64,000 nucleotides of DNA from Phocaeicola fibrisolvens (GCF_025567125.1 NZ_JAOQJI010000002.1:127019-191018); one strand, 5' to 3'; positions 44,229 to 54,400 are shown, counted from the stretch's first letter. A program made the numbers and translations. Notes: a model not told the origin generated them from the sequence alone.

Positions 44229-45308
44229 CTATTTTATGTTGTTCGCCGGGGTAACGATGACCCGGCTACCGGATATTCTATACTCGGCGGCATAGACGGA
44301 GCATACGCCCCGCATCACATTGTCGAGCGTAGGGCTGGCATGACGGAACGAGAACGTGATTTCAGCATCGGAAGGGATGGCATCATCCTCGATGACAAGC
44401 GTCTTGCCGAATGACTGCATGACTTTCATCTTCAACTCGTCCACCGTAGAGGCATCGAGGGTGAACTCTCCGCGCATCCATTCGGTGGCCTCGTCGGCAT
44501 CCACCTGCGCCACGCTCGCGCTGCCATCGGCAATGTGGTAGGTCACCTGTCCGCCACGGTTGTATTTGCCGTAGGTGACCGCACTCTTTTCGTTGGTGAC
44601 TTCCACGCATCCGCTGCACACCGTCACTTGGCGGATGTCCGTTTCAGGATAAGCCATGACGCTGAACGACGTGCCGTGTACCACCGCCTCGATGCCGTCC
44701 GTCCTTACTACGAACTGGCGCGTGGAATCCGTAGCCACATCGAAAAACGCCTGCCCGCGCAGGGAGACCGTGCGCCGCTGTTTTCCGAAGTCTTCCGCCA
44801 GAGCCAGACGGCTGCCGCCTTTCAGATAGACCTCCGTACCGTCCGGCAAAAGCACCGTGGTGTCCCTGTCGTACCTCCATTCGGCATTGCCGTCTCCGGA
44901 CGCAATGCACTTCTGTGTGTCGCCTTTCCACCATTGCAGGTAAGAGAGGCCGAACACTAAGGCTATGCAAGCGGCTATACCTGCGTAGCGGAGCAGGTTG
45001 CGGCGGACAACAGCGCGTATCGGGAAAGATTTTTGCGGACGCTCCTCATCTTGATTTATCCCCAATCGTCCTGCAATCGCCTGAAAGGTCTTTTCACTCC
45101 ATTCTTCTTGTTCTTCAGAAGTGAGTTCCTTTTCGGCGCAGGGCTTGATGGTTGTCATGATGATGTCGGAGAGTTCATCAACGGTTTCTTTTTCTTCGTC
45201 CGTAGCTTTACCGTCCATATATTTACGGTAGAGTTTGTTCATCCGTTCCCAAAGTTTGCGTTCCTTTTTGCCTGAAACGCTGCGGCGGTTGTCGTCTGAC
45301 GTTGGCAT
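44229..45308 (-). CDS. FecR-type anti-sigma factor
   Basis: 359 residues. A cytoplasmic N-terminal region ends in one membrane helix (about 112-131, YAGIAACIALVFGLSYLQ). The FecR domain follows: DTTVLLPDGTEVYLKGGSRL, RTVSLRGQAFFDVAT and GTSFSVMAYPETDIRQVTV. The C-terminal DUF4974 part (STVDELKMKVMQSFGKTLVI) resembles the STN domain it should contact. It holds the ECF sigma factor and releases it when the TonB receptor is loaded. Upstream of the receptor, same strand. Confidence 0.92.
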   Translation of the reverse strand: MPTSDDNRRSVSGKKERKLWERMNKLYRKYMDGKATDEEKETVDELSDIIMTTIKPCAEKELTSEEQEEWSEKTFQAIAGRLGINQDEERPQKSFPIRAVVRRNLLRYAGIAACIALVFGLSYLQWWKGDTQKCIASGDGNAEWRYDRDTTVLLPDGTEVYLKGGSRLALAEDFGKQRRTVSLRGQAFFDVATDSTRQFVVRTDGIEAVVHGTSFSVMAYPETDIRQVTVCSGCVEVTNEKSAVTYGKYNRGGQVTYHIADGSASVAQVDADEATEWMRGEFTLDASTVDELKMKVMQSFGKTLVIEDDAIPSDAEITFSFRHASPTLDNVMRGVCSVYAAEYRISGSRVIVTPANNIK

Positions 45309-45370
45309 GGTCTGTCTGGTTTTTATTGTTTATACTTTATTTTATCAGTCATTTTACTTTCAAGAAGGAT

Positions 45371-45773
45371 TACCCCTCTATATGTAATTCGTAGCGGACA
45401 GGGCGAGTGTTACCCAATTTTGCGTTAAGAAACATTAAACAGGGAAATTTTCTTCCCGAACGTCCGCTTTCGCAGGGCTTCCTCCGTCCGCACATTCCGC
45501 ACTTCCGAACTTTACCCCTCTATATGTAATTCGTAGCGAACGGGGCAAGTGTTACCCGATTTTGCGTTAAGAAACATTAAACGGGGAAATTTTCTTCCCG
45601 AACGTCCGCTTTCGCAGGGCTTCCGCCATCTGTGCATTCCGCACTTCCGAGCTTTGCCCCTCTATATGTAATTCGTAGCGAACGGGGCAAGTGTTACCCG
45701 ATTTTGCGTTAATAAACATTAAACAGGGAAATTTTCTTTCCAACCGTCCGCTTTTGCGAGCTTCCGCCATCCG
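45371..45773. repeat. Tandem 142-bp repeat, about 2.8 copies
   Basis: Units begin at 45371, 45513 and 45655, period 142. Each contains CTATATGTAATTCGTAGCG, then the block TGTTACCC(A/G)ATTTTGCGTT, an AAACATTAAAC stretch and GTCCGCTTT(T/C)GC. Single copies are at 46651-46755 and 49321-49370, same direction. On the minus strand the units encode similar peptides, so a 94-aa frame (45567-45851) over them is likely a by-product; it does begin with an ATGA overlap to the gene before. Confidence 0.85.
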
Positions 45774-45847
45774 GATAACCCTTTGCAAAGCCTGAATATG
45801 CCTGCCGCCAAGATTGGTCAAGACAGGCTCTTTTCTTTTCCGGCTCT

Positions 45848-46591
45848 TCATCCTAACGCACTGTCAACATCCACATAATAATTTGAAGGATTATTGCGGT
45901 CCACATAAACGCGCACTTTCCTTTTAGGGTCTATCTCATAACTCTCATACCAGAAAGAACCGCTCCTGAAAAGGTATATCCGCCCGTCGGATGCCGTATA
46001 ACGGCAACTCACGATGATGGGATGCCGTCCGTTCATGCTTTGGTTGTCATCTTCACGGATGCCTGTTATCTCCGCCTCCACTGTANNNNNNNNNNNNNNN
46101 NNNNNNNNNNNNNNNNNNNNNNNNNNNNNNNNNNNNNNNNNNNNNNNNNNNNNNNNNNNNNNNNNNNNNNNNNNNNNNNNNNNNNNNNNNNNNNNNNNNN
46201 NNNNNNNNNNNNNNNNNNNNNNNNNNNNNNNNNNNNNNNNNNNNNNNNNNNNNNNNNNNNNNNNNNNNNNNNNNNNNNNNNNNNNNNNNNNNNNNNNNNN
46301 NNNNNNNNNNNNNNNNNNNNNNNNNNNNNNNNNNNNNNNNNNNNNNNNNNNNNNNNNNNNNNNNNNNNNNNNNNNNNNNNNNNNNGATTCGTGATTTGCC
46401 CCACGCATGGCCAAGATAACAGCCTGCACAGGTGTAGCTTCTGCTTTGAATGTGTGACCGCTGGTATAGATGAAGATACAGACGGTAAACAGGATGATGC
46501 CCACCAGCACAAATATTCCGCCGAAAATGCGAACAAATGCCTTGTCTTTTTTCTTGCCCCGGACCAGTGCTTTTTCTTTGTTGTAACGCAT
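45848..46591 (-). CDS. DUF3592-type membrane protein, copy 1, interrupted by an N run
   Basis: Matches the copy at 48548-49261 almost residue for residue outside the gap. N-terminus has a membrane helix (IFGGIFVLVGIILFTVCIFI); the C-terminus reads IREDDNQSMNGRHPIIVSCR then YVDRNNPSNYYVDVD, the DUF3592 signature. The 300-base N run (46086-46385) hides the middle. Copy 2 has 270 bases between the same flanks, so the gap is probably not the true length. Unknown function; DUF3592 proteins are membrane-anchored with a beta domain. Confidence 0.75.
   Translation of the reverse strand: MRYNKEKALVRGKKKDKAFVRIFGGIFVLVGIILFTVCIFIYTSGHTFKAEATPVQAVILAMRGANHEXXXXXXXXXXXXXXXXXXXXXXXXXXXXXXXXXXXXXXXXXXXXXXXXXXXXXXXXXXXXXXXXXXXXXXXXXXXXXXXXXXXXXXXXXXXXXXXXXXXXXTVEAEITGIREDDNQSMNGRHPIIVSCRYTASDGRIYLFRSGSFWYESYEIDPKRKVRVYVDRNNPSNYYVDVDSALG
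46086..46385. other. Assembly gap (300 N)
   Basis: Exactly 300 N. The equivalent segment of the paralogous gene is 270 bases (48786-49055), so the gap size looks like an estimate and the reading frame over it is accidental. Confidence 0.95.
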
Positions 46592-46650
46592 AATTGTAAA
46601 AGGGTCGTTTAATGAAATATCAACTTCTTATATCATTAAAGGATTGCTTC

Positions 46651-46755
46651 CTATATGTAATTCGTAGCGGACGGGGCGAGTGTTACCCGATTTTGCGTTA
46701 ATAAACATTAAACGGGAAAATTTTATTCCCGACCGTCCGCTTTTAAGGGCTTCAA
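46651..46755 (+). repeat. Single copy of the 142-bp repeat family
   Basis: Begins CCTATATGTAATTCGTAGCG, contains TGTTACCCGATTTTGCG and AAACATTAAAC, ends near GGGCTTC. Located just upstream of the minus-strand DUF3592 copy 1; the 60 bases before it match those before the 49321 copy. Confidence 0.8.
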
Positions 46756-46828
46756 ACAATTACACAGATTCGTAACCGAAACGAAACATCCATTCGTTAC
46801 ATTCGCTCCCCAAATAACTGATAGCGGT

Positions 46829-48529
46829 ATGAGGAACGATACAGACATACGGAAAGAGGCGTACCGGCGAATCTTAAAGCGGGAATTGTGCTGGTGGCTG
46901 GTTGCCATAGCGGGTGGATTGCTGCTTGCCGGAGTGTTCAGCGGGTCGGGAATAGTAAATCTTTTCCTGCATGGCTTCCAAGGCATCGGGAGTTGCTGGG
47001 CGGGTATAATCTGTCTGGTGGTGACAGGCTACATCGCCTATTCCCTGCTGGGCATCCTGAGGGAGAAGCGGAAGCTGATAGGGCATGGCATCCAGGCCGA
47101 AGCCGTCGTCACGGCCATCCAGAAAGAGATAGATGTCGAGGAAGGCGGAGAGGCTTTCGTGGCAGTCTATGAATTCACCCTGCCCGGCGGTCGGAAATGG
47201 CAGGTTAAGGAACAGCTCAACGGCTCGCAGGCGGGGCTGTTGGGACTGATTGAGGTGGGAAGCCGCGTGCCCGTTTTCGTGGACCGCGACCATCCGTACA
47301 AGTTCTACTTATATACGCACCTCCTTGTCCGCCAATTCTATGAGGAGAACAAGACGTTTGTCAACAGCTTGGAAAAACTAAAGAGGCAGGGCACAAACGT
47401 GGGAAACATTGGCGAAGCGATACTCAGACACCAGGAGAGGGGGCAACGGGTGTTCCGTAGCCGTCGCAGATGGAGGTGGCTTCCATCGGCTATCGTTGCT
47501 TTTGTCATGGTCTTAGTAACAGCATTCGGCTACATAATATACAACAGGTTTGAGACTTACGTGCTGGTTTCCGATCTGAACCTCCCGCCCGGTTTCAGCT
47601 ACTACAATGCTTATGCCACGGAATTGCACGAATACCTCCCCGGAAATAACAGATGGAGCTATACCGACGAGGACGGATATGAAGACTGGACGTCCTCCTG
47701 GCGCTTTACCGACAAATGCAAACGTCCCATGTTTGTGGTGTGGGGCACACAGGGACTGACGCACACCAGGACAAGCAGTATGTTGATGATTCCCGAAAGC
47801 TATCGCGACAGGCTGGACAAATATATCTACGACATGAATGCAGACCTGAAGCCGAAGTTGCAGAGCCTGCTGGAAGGTTTTGCGCCACGCGCAGGAGTCT
47901 GCATCCTTTCTCCGGCGTTGGAGGACACGATGCAGATAGAGGGCGGAGGATATTGGCCGTTGCTCACCCTGGGAGGTGCGTGTGCGACAGCTGCCGCTGA
48001 AATCCGTCTGGAAGCATCGGGCGTTAATCCGGATACCTTGAGGGTAGACAAGACAACAATTTTCTACTACGCAACTATAGAAGCAGTGTCCGACAGAGAC
48101 ACCCTTGCCACGGATGCAGTGACACGGATAGCCGGCGGCGTGGAACGTTTCGGAGTGTTGTATGCCTCCGTCGGAATACAAGGATTCAGACTGACATCAG
48201 CACGCAGCACACCCTTCAACCAGGCCACACCCCTTGCCACGGCTTCGTTGCTGGGCAGACTGATGCGTTACAAGGACCACCTGTTCCGGGAGCACCCTGA
48301 CATCTATGAAACGCAGGACTACCTGGAGCTGACGCTGAAAGACAAGAGATGGATTACCTACTACACCTTAGCCTGCGCAGAGGTAGGAGGACGGCGTGTG
48401 CTGAACGTTTTTGCTTTGGTGGGCGACCACCTCTTGGTTATCTTTATGGAAGGAGCGGATGTATCCGAAGAAACGCTGATGAAGAAAGCGGGCGAACTGA
48501 TGCTGGTTGCCAAGGATAATTTGCCTTAA
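46829..48529 (+). CDS. Membrane protein with DUF3592-like N-terminus, 566 aa
   Basis: Start MRNDTDIRKEAYRRIL. Three membrane segments: ~22-40, ~55-75 and ~215-240. Between them residues ~85-160 (IQAEAVVTAIQKEI, FVDRDHPYKFYL) resemble the DUF3592 beta domain of the neighbours. The C-terminal ~320 residues form a large extracytoplasmic part with no recognised domain (WTSSWRFTDKCKRPMFVVWG). It is flanked by the two DUF3592 copies in opposite orientation. Possibly they form one membrane complex; unknown function. Confidence 0.7.
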   Translation: MRNDTDIRKEAYRRILKRELCWWLVAIAGGLLLAGVFSGSGIVNLFLHGFQGIGSCWAGIICLVVTGYIAYSLLGILREKRKLIGHGIQAEAVVTAIQKEIDVEEGGEAFVAVYEFTLPGGRKWQVKEQLNGSQAGLLGLIEVGSRVPVFVDRDHPYKFYLYTHLLVRQFYEENKTFVNSLEKLKRQGTNVGNIGEAILRHQERGQRVFRSRRRWRWLPSAIVAFVMVLVTAFGYIIYNRFETYVLVSDLNLPPGFSYYNAYATELHEYLPGNNRWSYTDEDGYEDWTSSWRFTDKCKRPMFVVWGTQGLTHTRTSSMLMIPESYRDRLDKYIYDMNADLKPKLQSLLEGFAPRAGVCILSPALEDTMQIEGGGYWPLLTLGGACATAAAEIRLEASGVNPDTLRVDKTTIFYYATIEAVSDRDTLATDAVTRIAGGVERFGVLYASVGIQGFRLTSARSTPFNQATPLATASLLGRLMRYKDHLFREHPDIYETQDYLELTLKDKRWITYYTLACAEVGGRRVLNVFALVGDHLLVIFMEGADVSEETLMKKAGELMLVAKDNLP

Positions 48530-48547
48530 ACACGTTTTTTTCCGTTC

Positions 48548-49261
48548 TCATCCCACCACACTGTCAACATCCACATAATAATTGGAAGGATTATTGCGGT
48601 CAACATAGACACGCACCTTTCTTTGGGGATCTATCTCGTAACTCTCATACCAGAAAGAACCGCTGTGAAACAGGTATATACGCCCATCGGATGCCACATA
48701 ACGGCAACTCACGATGATGGGATGCCGTCCGTTCATGCTTTGGTTGTCATCTTCACGGATGCCTGTTATCTCCGCCTCCACTGTATCGCCGGTAGCAAGC
48801 AAGCGGGCTATTTTCTGCCGGTGTCTCCGCCTTACCAGAATAAAAGCCAGTCCCATACCGGCAAACACGAACGCCATGGCCATCAATAGGCCGATTATCC
48901 AATTGTTATCATCCAGATAACGCACCTCTTGGGGATTGTCATTGCGGTAATAGACTGTAATCTGCTTGCCCGGATGCATGGACGATGAAGACAGATTGAG
49001 CGTGGAAGTATAAGTCTTTCCGCCGACTGTGTATTCCACCACCGGTGTGCCCAGCGATTCGTGATTTGCCCCACGCATGGCCAGGATAACTGCCTGCACA
49101 GGTGTAGCTTCTGCTTTGAATGTGTGACCGCTGGTATAGATGAAGATACAGACGGTAAACAGGATGATGCCCACCAGCACAAATATTCCGCCGAAGATGC
49201 GGACAAATGCCTTGTCTTTTTTCTTGCCCCTGGCCAGTGCTTTTTCTTTGTTGTAACGCAT
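48548..49261 (-). CDS. DUF3592-type membrane protein, copy 2
   Basis: 237 residues. N-terminal helix (IFGGIFVLVGIILFTVCIFI), a DUF3592 beta domain (ATPVQAVILAMRGANHESLG, VVEYTVGGKTYTSTLNL), a second membrane helix (WIIGLLMAMAFVFAGMGLAF) and a second DUF3592-like part (TVEAEITGIREDDNQSMN, VRVYVDRNNPSNYYV). Complete twin of the gap-containing copy 1. Convergent, 18 bases from the 566-aa gene. Confidence 0.85.
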   Translation of the reverse strand: MRYNKEKALARGKKKDKAFVRIFGGIFVLVGIILFTVCIFIYTSGHTFKAEATPVQAVILAMRGANHESLGTPVVEYTVGGKTYTSTLNLSSSSMHPGKQITVYYRNDNPQEVRYLDDNNWIIGLLMAMAFVFAGMGLAFILVRRRHRQKIARLLATGDTVEAEITGIREDDNQSMNGRHPIIVSCRYVASDGRIYLFHSGSFWYESYEIDPQRKVRVYVDRNNPSNYYVDVDSVVG

Positions 49262-49320
49262 AATTGTAAAAAGGTCCGTTTAATGAAATATCAACTTCTT
49301 ATATCATTAAAGGATTGCTC

Positions 49321-49370
49321 CCTATATGTAATTCGTAGCGGACGGGGCGAGTGTTACCCGATTTTGCGTT
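49321..49370 (+). repeat. Short copy of the 142-bp repeat family
   Basis: Begins CCTATATGTAATTCGTAGCG and matches through TGTTACCCGATTTTGCGTT, then diverges. Same direction as the other copies; lies between the DUF3592 copy 2 start and the ECF sigma promoter. Confidence 0.8.
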
Positions 49371-49469
49371 GAAAAGGCTTAATGCGATACTTTCTAGGTC
49401 TTTCCCTATGAATTTTACCTTTTATTATAAATGTTACTGGCACGTAACACGAGTGTCACACTGTATGGC

Positions 49470-49477
49470 TAATTTTG
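49470..49477 (+). promoter_or_regulatory. -7 promoter box of the ECF sigma gene
   Basis: TAATTTTG followed by CATC, 23 bases before the start codon. Just upstream is GTAACAC-GA-GTGTCAC (49444-49459), a near-perfect inverted repeat that may bind a regulator. Confidence 0.6.
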
Positions 49478-49500
49478 CATCGTCCAAAAATATAAATATT

Positions 49501-50151
49501 ATGGATGTTTCGGCTTTAGGACAAGATAAGGAAGAAGATGATTTCCAACTGCTTTCTGCCATTGCGGAAAACATGGATACGGCAGCATTCACACGTCTTT
49601 ACGGCAAGTATGCGAAGTGGGCTTTCGGGCTATTCTATTCGCGGACGGGCAGTAAGGAGGCCGCATCCGAACTGTCACAAAACCTGTGGATGTACGTATG
49701 GGACAATGCGGGGAAAATCATCGGGAAACATGACGAAAAACGGCATACAATAAAAGGCTTGCTTTATGCCGTCATAGCCAAACGCATATTGGATTTCTAC
49801 CGGATGGTGGAGAGTTGCCATAACATTGTGTCGTTGGACGACGAGGAAATATGGCGCATGGTGGTGAACATCGCGGATAACAACCCGACGGTATTCTCCA
49901 AACTGGATGTGGAAGCCATCCATGCGATTACCTATGAAGTGCTTGAAAGGTTCGGTGAACTGGACAAAAAGGTCTTCGTCAGTATGAAGAATGGATATAC
50001 AGCCAAAGAGGTGGCTGACATGTACGGATTTACGGAAGCCACCGTCAGGAAAAAAGTGTGCGTGATGACAAAGGAAGTACGTCTGAAACTGTGTGAGGCC
50101 GGATATGTGTCCGCCATCCTTTCGTGCGTCATCCAGAACATGCCGCTTTGA
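49501..50151 (+). CDS. ECF sigma factor (FecI-like)
   Basis: Start MDVSALGQDKEEDD at 49501, chosen because it follows the promoter box; the frame is open upstream but reads as AT-rich leader. 216 residues with sigma region 2 (AAFTRLYGKYAKWAFGL then ELSQNLWMYVWDN) and region 4 (LDKKVFVSMKNGYTAKEVAD, FTEATVRKKVCVMTKEV). Together with the FecR gene (45308-44229) and the STN-bearing receptor it forms a cell-surface signalling set, but sigma and FecR are on opposite strands and 4 kb apart, which is unusual. Confidence 0.88.
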   Translation: MDVSALGQDKEEDDFQLLSAIAENMDTAAFTRLYGKYAKWAFGLFYSRTGSKEAASELSQNLWMYVWDNAGKIIGKHDEKRHTIKGLLYAVIAKRILDFYRMVESCHNIVSLDDEEIWRMVVNIADNNPTVFSKLDVEAIHAITYEVLERFGELDKKVFVSMKNGYTAKEVADMYGFTEATVRKKVCVMTKEVRLKLCEAGYVSAILSCVIQNMPL

Positions 50152-50169
50152 TTATCATGTCCAGTTCCG

Positions 50170-51378
50170 TCATTCATAAATCCCTGACCATTCCAAATTA
50201 TTGAAATAGTAACTGTATTCGCAGTTTCCTTTCCACCTGCTTAAAGGCACGTACATGCTCAGTCCGCTGAAATGTTCCTGACTGATGGATAACTTGTTGA
50301 TGAACTGCGGCGTGGCCGCCTTGTAAACGACGGTGCGGCGCAACTGCGCGTCGAACTCGTCCGTCCGCCCTCCCGCAACGGTGTGGACTATATCGCCCAT
50401 GTCGAAAAACACGTTGGGCACGTTGTCCGTGTGGTACGCCTGCAAGACAGACGTGTCCAAAGCCTCCATGTCGTGCAACCTGCCTTGCAGGACGTTCCGG
50501 GTGGCAGTGAAAAGTCCGCCAAGTTCGGCGGCATCCACCAGCGCGATTGTGGCCGAGCGCAGTATGTCGTGCCCCATACTGTTGTAGTGGCCGTAATAGG
50601 CGACGCAGGCCTGTTCCAAGTCCTCCACGCCGCCAAACAGGTACGGAAGCACCTTCGCATAAGGGATGCCCGAAGCGTCATGGTCGGCTTCCGCAAGTAC
50701 CTCGGTGGGCGAAGCTATCAGATAGTCCGCCTTGTTGCGCATTTCATACAGCCCTTCTATACACCCCATCAGGCATACATCAAACCAGATATATTCCGCC
50801 ACATTATCAGGGAGGGCATCAGCCAATGCATCGATTTCCATCACGCCGGACGAGGAGGCATTCACTGGATGGTTGTCGATGCCGATGTAGCGTGTGCGCG
50901 GGAATCCGTCAACCGCATTCCCCCTCGTGCCTTGCGGCACAAGATCGGAATCGTAACCACCTGGCAGCCAACCCATCGAATGTGACCAAAGCACCAGTCC
51001 GAAACGGTCGGACGGAACAAGCTCCTTGGCCTCGCTTATCACCCGCGCCAGCGTTTCCGGACTGGCGGAGTTCTCCTCCGCATACGACTTCAGCGGGACT
51101 TCCCCGCCTTGCTGCGTGATACTGAACAGGCGCGGCGTTTCACCTTCCCTGTCCACATAGACTACCGCCGTGCCCGCACTGCGCCGTGCGCCCTGCCTAA
51201 GCTGCGAGATGGTATAGTCCACTTCAGAGTCCATCGAGTTGTCGGCGGCCATATACACCAGCGTGGTATAGGACACAGGGTCGGGCGGTACGATTATTTC
51301 CTCGTCCTCCGAACAGGATGCCAGCGGCAAAAGAAGGCTGCAGCCCAAAGCCGCACGGAAAAACTTGCGCTTGTTCAT
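50170..51378 (-). CDS. Clostripain-like (C11) cysteine peptidase lipoprotein
   Basis: 402 residues; signal ends LLPLASCSEDEE. C11 family signs: YTTLVYMAADNSMDSEV at the start, the catalytic His in FGLVLWSHSMGWLPGG and the catalytic Cys in WFDVCLMGCIEGLYEM. Family members cut after Arg/Lys. Located at the cell surface or periplasm. It converges on the sigma gene with 18 bases between. Whether it belongs to the sigma regulon is unknown. Confidence 0.88.
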   Translation of the reverse strand: MNKRKFFRAALGCSLLLPLASCSEDEEIIVPPDPVSYTTLVYMAADNSMDSEVDYTISQLRQGARRSAGTAVVYVDREGETPRLFSITQQGGEVPLKSYAEENSASPETLARVISEAKELVPSDRFGLVLWSHSMGWLPGGYDSDLVPQGTRGNAVDGFPRTRYIGIDNHPVNASSSGVMEIDALADALPDNVAEYIWFDVCLMGCIEGLYEMRNKADYLIASPTEVLAEADHDASGIPYAKVLPYLFGGVEDLEQACVAYYGHYNSMGHDILRSATIALVDAAELGGLFTATRNVLQGRLHDMEALDTSVLQAYHTDNVPNVFFDMGDIVHTVAGGRTDEFDAQLRRTVVYKAATPQFINKLSISQEHFSGLSMYVPLSRWKGNCEYSYYFNNLEWSGIYE

Positions 51379-51494
51379 ATTCCTTTTTCAGTTTAATTTG
51401 TCAAAGGTAACGGTTTAATATGACAACAGGGTTACAATGGCGAGAAAAAAGCAGACGACAGGTCCGGTATATCACCGTCCTTGCCGTCCTCCCG

Positions 51495-54400
51495 TCACAT
51501 TTTCACGCCCCGGTATTCCTTATGCTCGGGAATACCCGGCCTACCTATTATAATATGGTCACGCATAAAGTCATTGGCGGCAATCTCCGGCTTCGGCACG
51601 TTCTCCGATTTTGGTAAAGCCTGACCGCCGCCTGGTTCCTGCCCCTGACTTGGCGTTTCCTCATGCTTGGGGGCCAGTTCCAGCTGTATCTTGCGGTCGA
51701 GGGCGGCAAGGTCGGACTTCAACTGCTTCAGTTCATCCTCTTTTTTCCATGTCTTGCTCGCTATCTCCCGTAACTGCGGTATCTCGCGTTCCAGCACTTC
51801 GTTCTTTTCCTCGTACTGCCTGATGATGGCGGGGATGCGCTCCAACGCATTGAGGAAGTTCACGGCGGCGGCATGGGTGTCCGCCATCGCCAGATGACCG
51901 TTGTTGTAGCTGTACTTGTAATTTCCCTCCACGAAGAAACGGTTGTCGGTGAACTCCAGCCCCTCGCTGAGTGTCCGCTCGCTCACCACCTTCACGGGGA
52001 AGCCGTACAGCTCGCCGATGCGTTGGGGCACTCCGCCTGTCGTGGCGTTCTTTGCTATCTCCTGCAACCGCTTGCCGATGGCCTTCTCGTCGGTGGTGTC
52101 CAGCCCGTCAATCCGTATCGGATTGAGCCGGTTGCCGTCCCTGTCGGTTTTGGCGACTGCGGTGAACTTTTCCCAGTCCTCCGTCATGGCGGCGATGACA
52201 GCCCGGTTGTTCTTCAGCGTCGAAGTCTTGCTCTCCAGTTTCAGTTCCGAGTCGCGCTTGCCCCTATGGAATGACTTGCGCTCACCTTCCAGCGAGGCTA
52301 TCTTCTTTTCGAGCTTTGCCTTGTCCAGCAGGTCCGTGTTGCCGGACAGTATCGCCATATATTCCGAGAAATTCATGCCCGACTTTTCGTCCATCGCCCC
52401 CTCGTCGATGGTTCGTGCGCCCATCGCGCCGCTTTTCAGCTGCGAGATGAATGTCTGCTTGCAATGCAGCAGGTTGAACTTGTACGAGTCCAGCGACTTC
52501 TCCACGGCGTAGATGATGACGTCCACCTTGTCCGCCGCATAGAGCTTGGCAATCTCGTTGCCTTTCCTGACCGCCCGGCCGTCACGCTGTTGCAGGTCGG
52601 ATGGGCGCCAGGGACAATCTAAATGATGGATGGCGACAGCCCGGCGTTGGGCGTTCACGCCCGTGCCGAGCATACTCGTCGAACCGAATAGCACACGCAC
52701 CTGCCCGTTGTTCATCGCCTCAATGACCGCCTTGCGTGCCTTTTCGTTCTTGCACTCCTGAATGAAGCGGATTTCGCTTGCCGGTATGCCGTAGTCCTCC
52801 ACCAGCTTGCGCTTGATTTCGGTATAGACGCTCCAGCCGCCACCGGGCTGGTACGTGCCCAAATCCGAAAAGACGAACTGCGTCCCCTTATGCGCGTCAT
52901 ACCTGCGGTAATACTCCGCTATCATCTTGGCGCAATGGCTCGCCTTGTTGTCTGGGTGGTCCTCATACGCTGGGTCTATCATGCGCATGTCCAGTGCCAT
53001 CTTCCTTGCATAGTCCGTAGCGATGAGCATCTTCGCTTTTTCCTCCGTTTCCGACAGCGGCGGTCTGCCTAATATCGTCGCGTCGCCCGACTTGGCGAAC
53101 TGCATCAGCTTTTCGATGAACACCTCCTGGTCGGGCGTGGGCGGTATGTGGTGCAGTATCTCGTTCTTCTTCGGGCGGTCCACGCCCACGTCCTCCGCCG
53201 TGCGGTAATCGGTTATCTCGTTGTAGAACGCCGCCAGCTCCGGCACCTTGATGAAGTAACGGAAACGCTCTTTCTGCACGATGCTGTTCGTCACGTTGAA
53301 CTCGAAGTCGGTCGTCTTCTTGGCGAATATCGCCGCCCATGCGTCGAAGCAACGGATGTCCTGTTTTTCCAGTGCCTTCGGGCGCAGGTACTTGAACAGC
53401 AGGTACAGTTCCGTCAGCGAGTTGCTGATGGTCGTGCCGGAGAGGAACGTCGCCCCCAAATCCCTGCCCGTCCGCTCCTGTATGGTGCGGATGGCGAACA
53501 GCAGGTTCAGCGCCTTTTGGCTTCCTTCGGGATTGCCCAGACCCGCCACACGGTCGTGACGGGTGGTGAACGGGGCATTCTTGAACTGGTGTGACTCATC
53601 TATGAACAGGTGGTCGATGCCCATCTGCTTGAAGTCCGCTACATCGTCCGTCCTTGATTTTATCGCATATTCCACCTTTTCCAGCTTGGCTTGCAGGTTA
53701 AACTTGCGTTTCTCCAATCCTTTCAGCATCGCCCGTGACACGTCCTTGCCCTGCTGCCGCAGCACTTCGAGGTTTTCCTCCACCGTGTCCAGCTCCTCCT
53801 GCAGGATGCGCTGCTGCAACTCCGGCGACTGAGGTATCTTCCCGAACTGGTCGTGCGACATGATGACGCAATCCCAGTCGTTGTTGCGGATGTCGTTGAA
53901 AAAGCGCACGCGGTTGGCGGCTGCAAAGTCCTTCTCCGAGGCGTAGAGGATGCGGGCGTTGGGATAAGCCTTGCGGTAGGTCTCGGCAATCTCGCGCACG
54001 TTGGCCTTCAGCCCGATAATCATCGGCTTGTGTACCAGTCCCAGACGCTTCATTTCATGTGCTGAAACGCACATTATCAGCGTCTTGCCGGTCCCCACCT
54101 CATGGTCCGCGATGCCACCACCGTTCTGTTTCAGCATCCAGATGCAGTCCTTCTGCGAGGGGTACAAGTCCATTATGCCCAAGCCTTTCAGATCCAGGTC
54201 CGGGAACTTCTGGTGCGAACCGTCGTACTTCGGGCGCACGAAACAGTTGAACTTGTCGTTGTACAGGTCGGTCAGGCGTTTCTTGAACTCCGGCGACTGT
54301 TCCTCCAACCACTCGGTGAAGCCGTTTCGTATCTCGTCAATCTTCGCGTTGGCAAGCTGTATGCCCTCGCTGTCGCGCACCTTGATGTCGTTCCCGTTCT

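Noticed and set aside
45567..45851. 94-aa minus-strand open frame starting in an ATGA overlap with DUF3592 copy 1
   Set aside because: Most of it is translation of the 142-bp tandem repeats, which also occur singly outside any frame; no protein-like conservation beyond the repeat.
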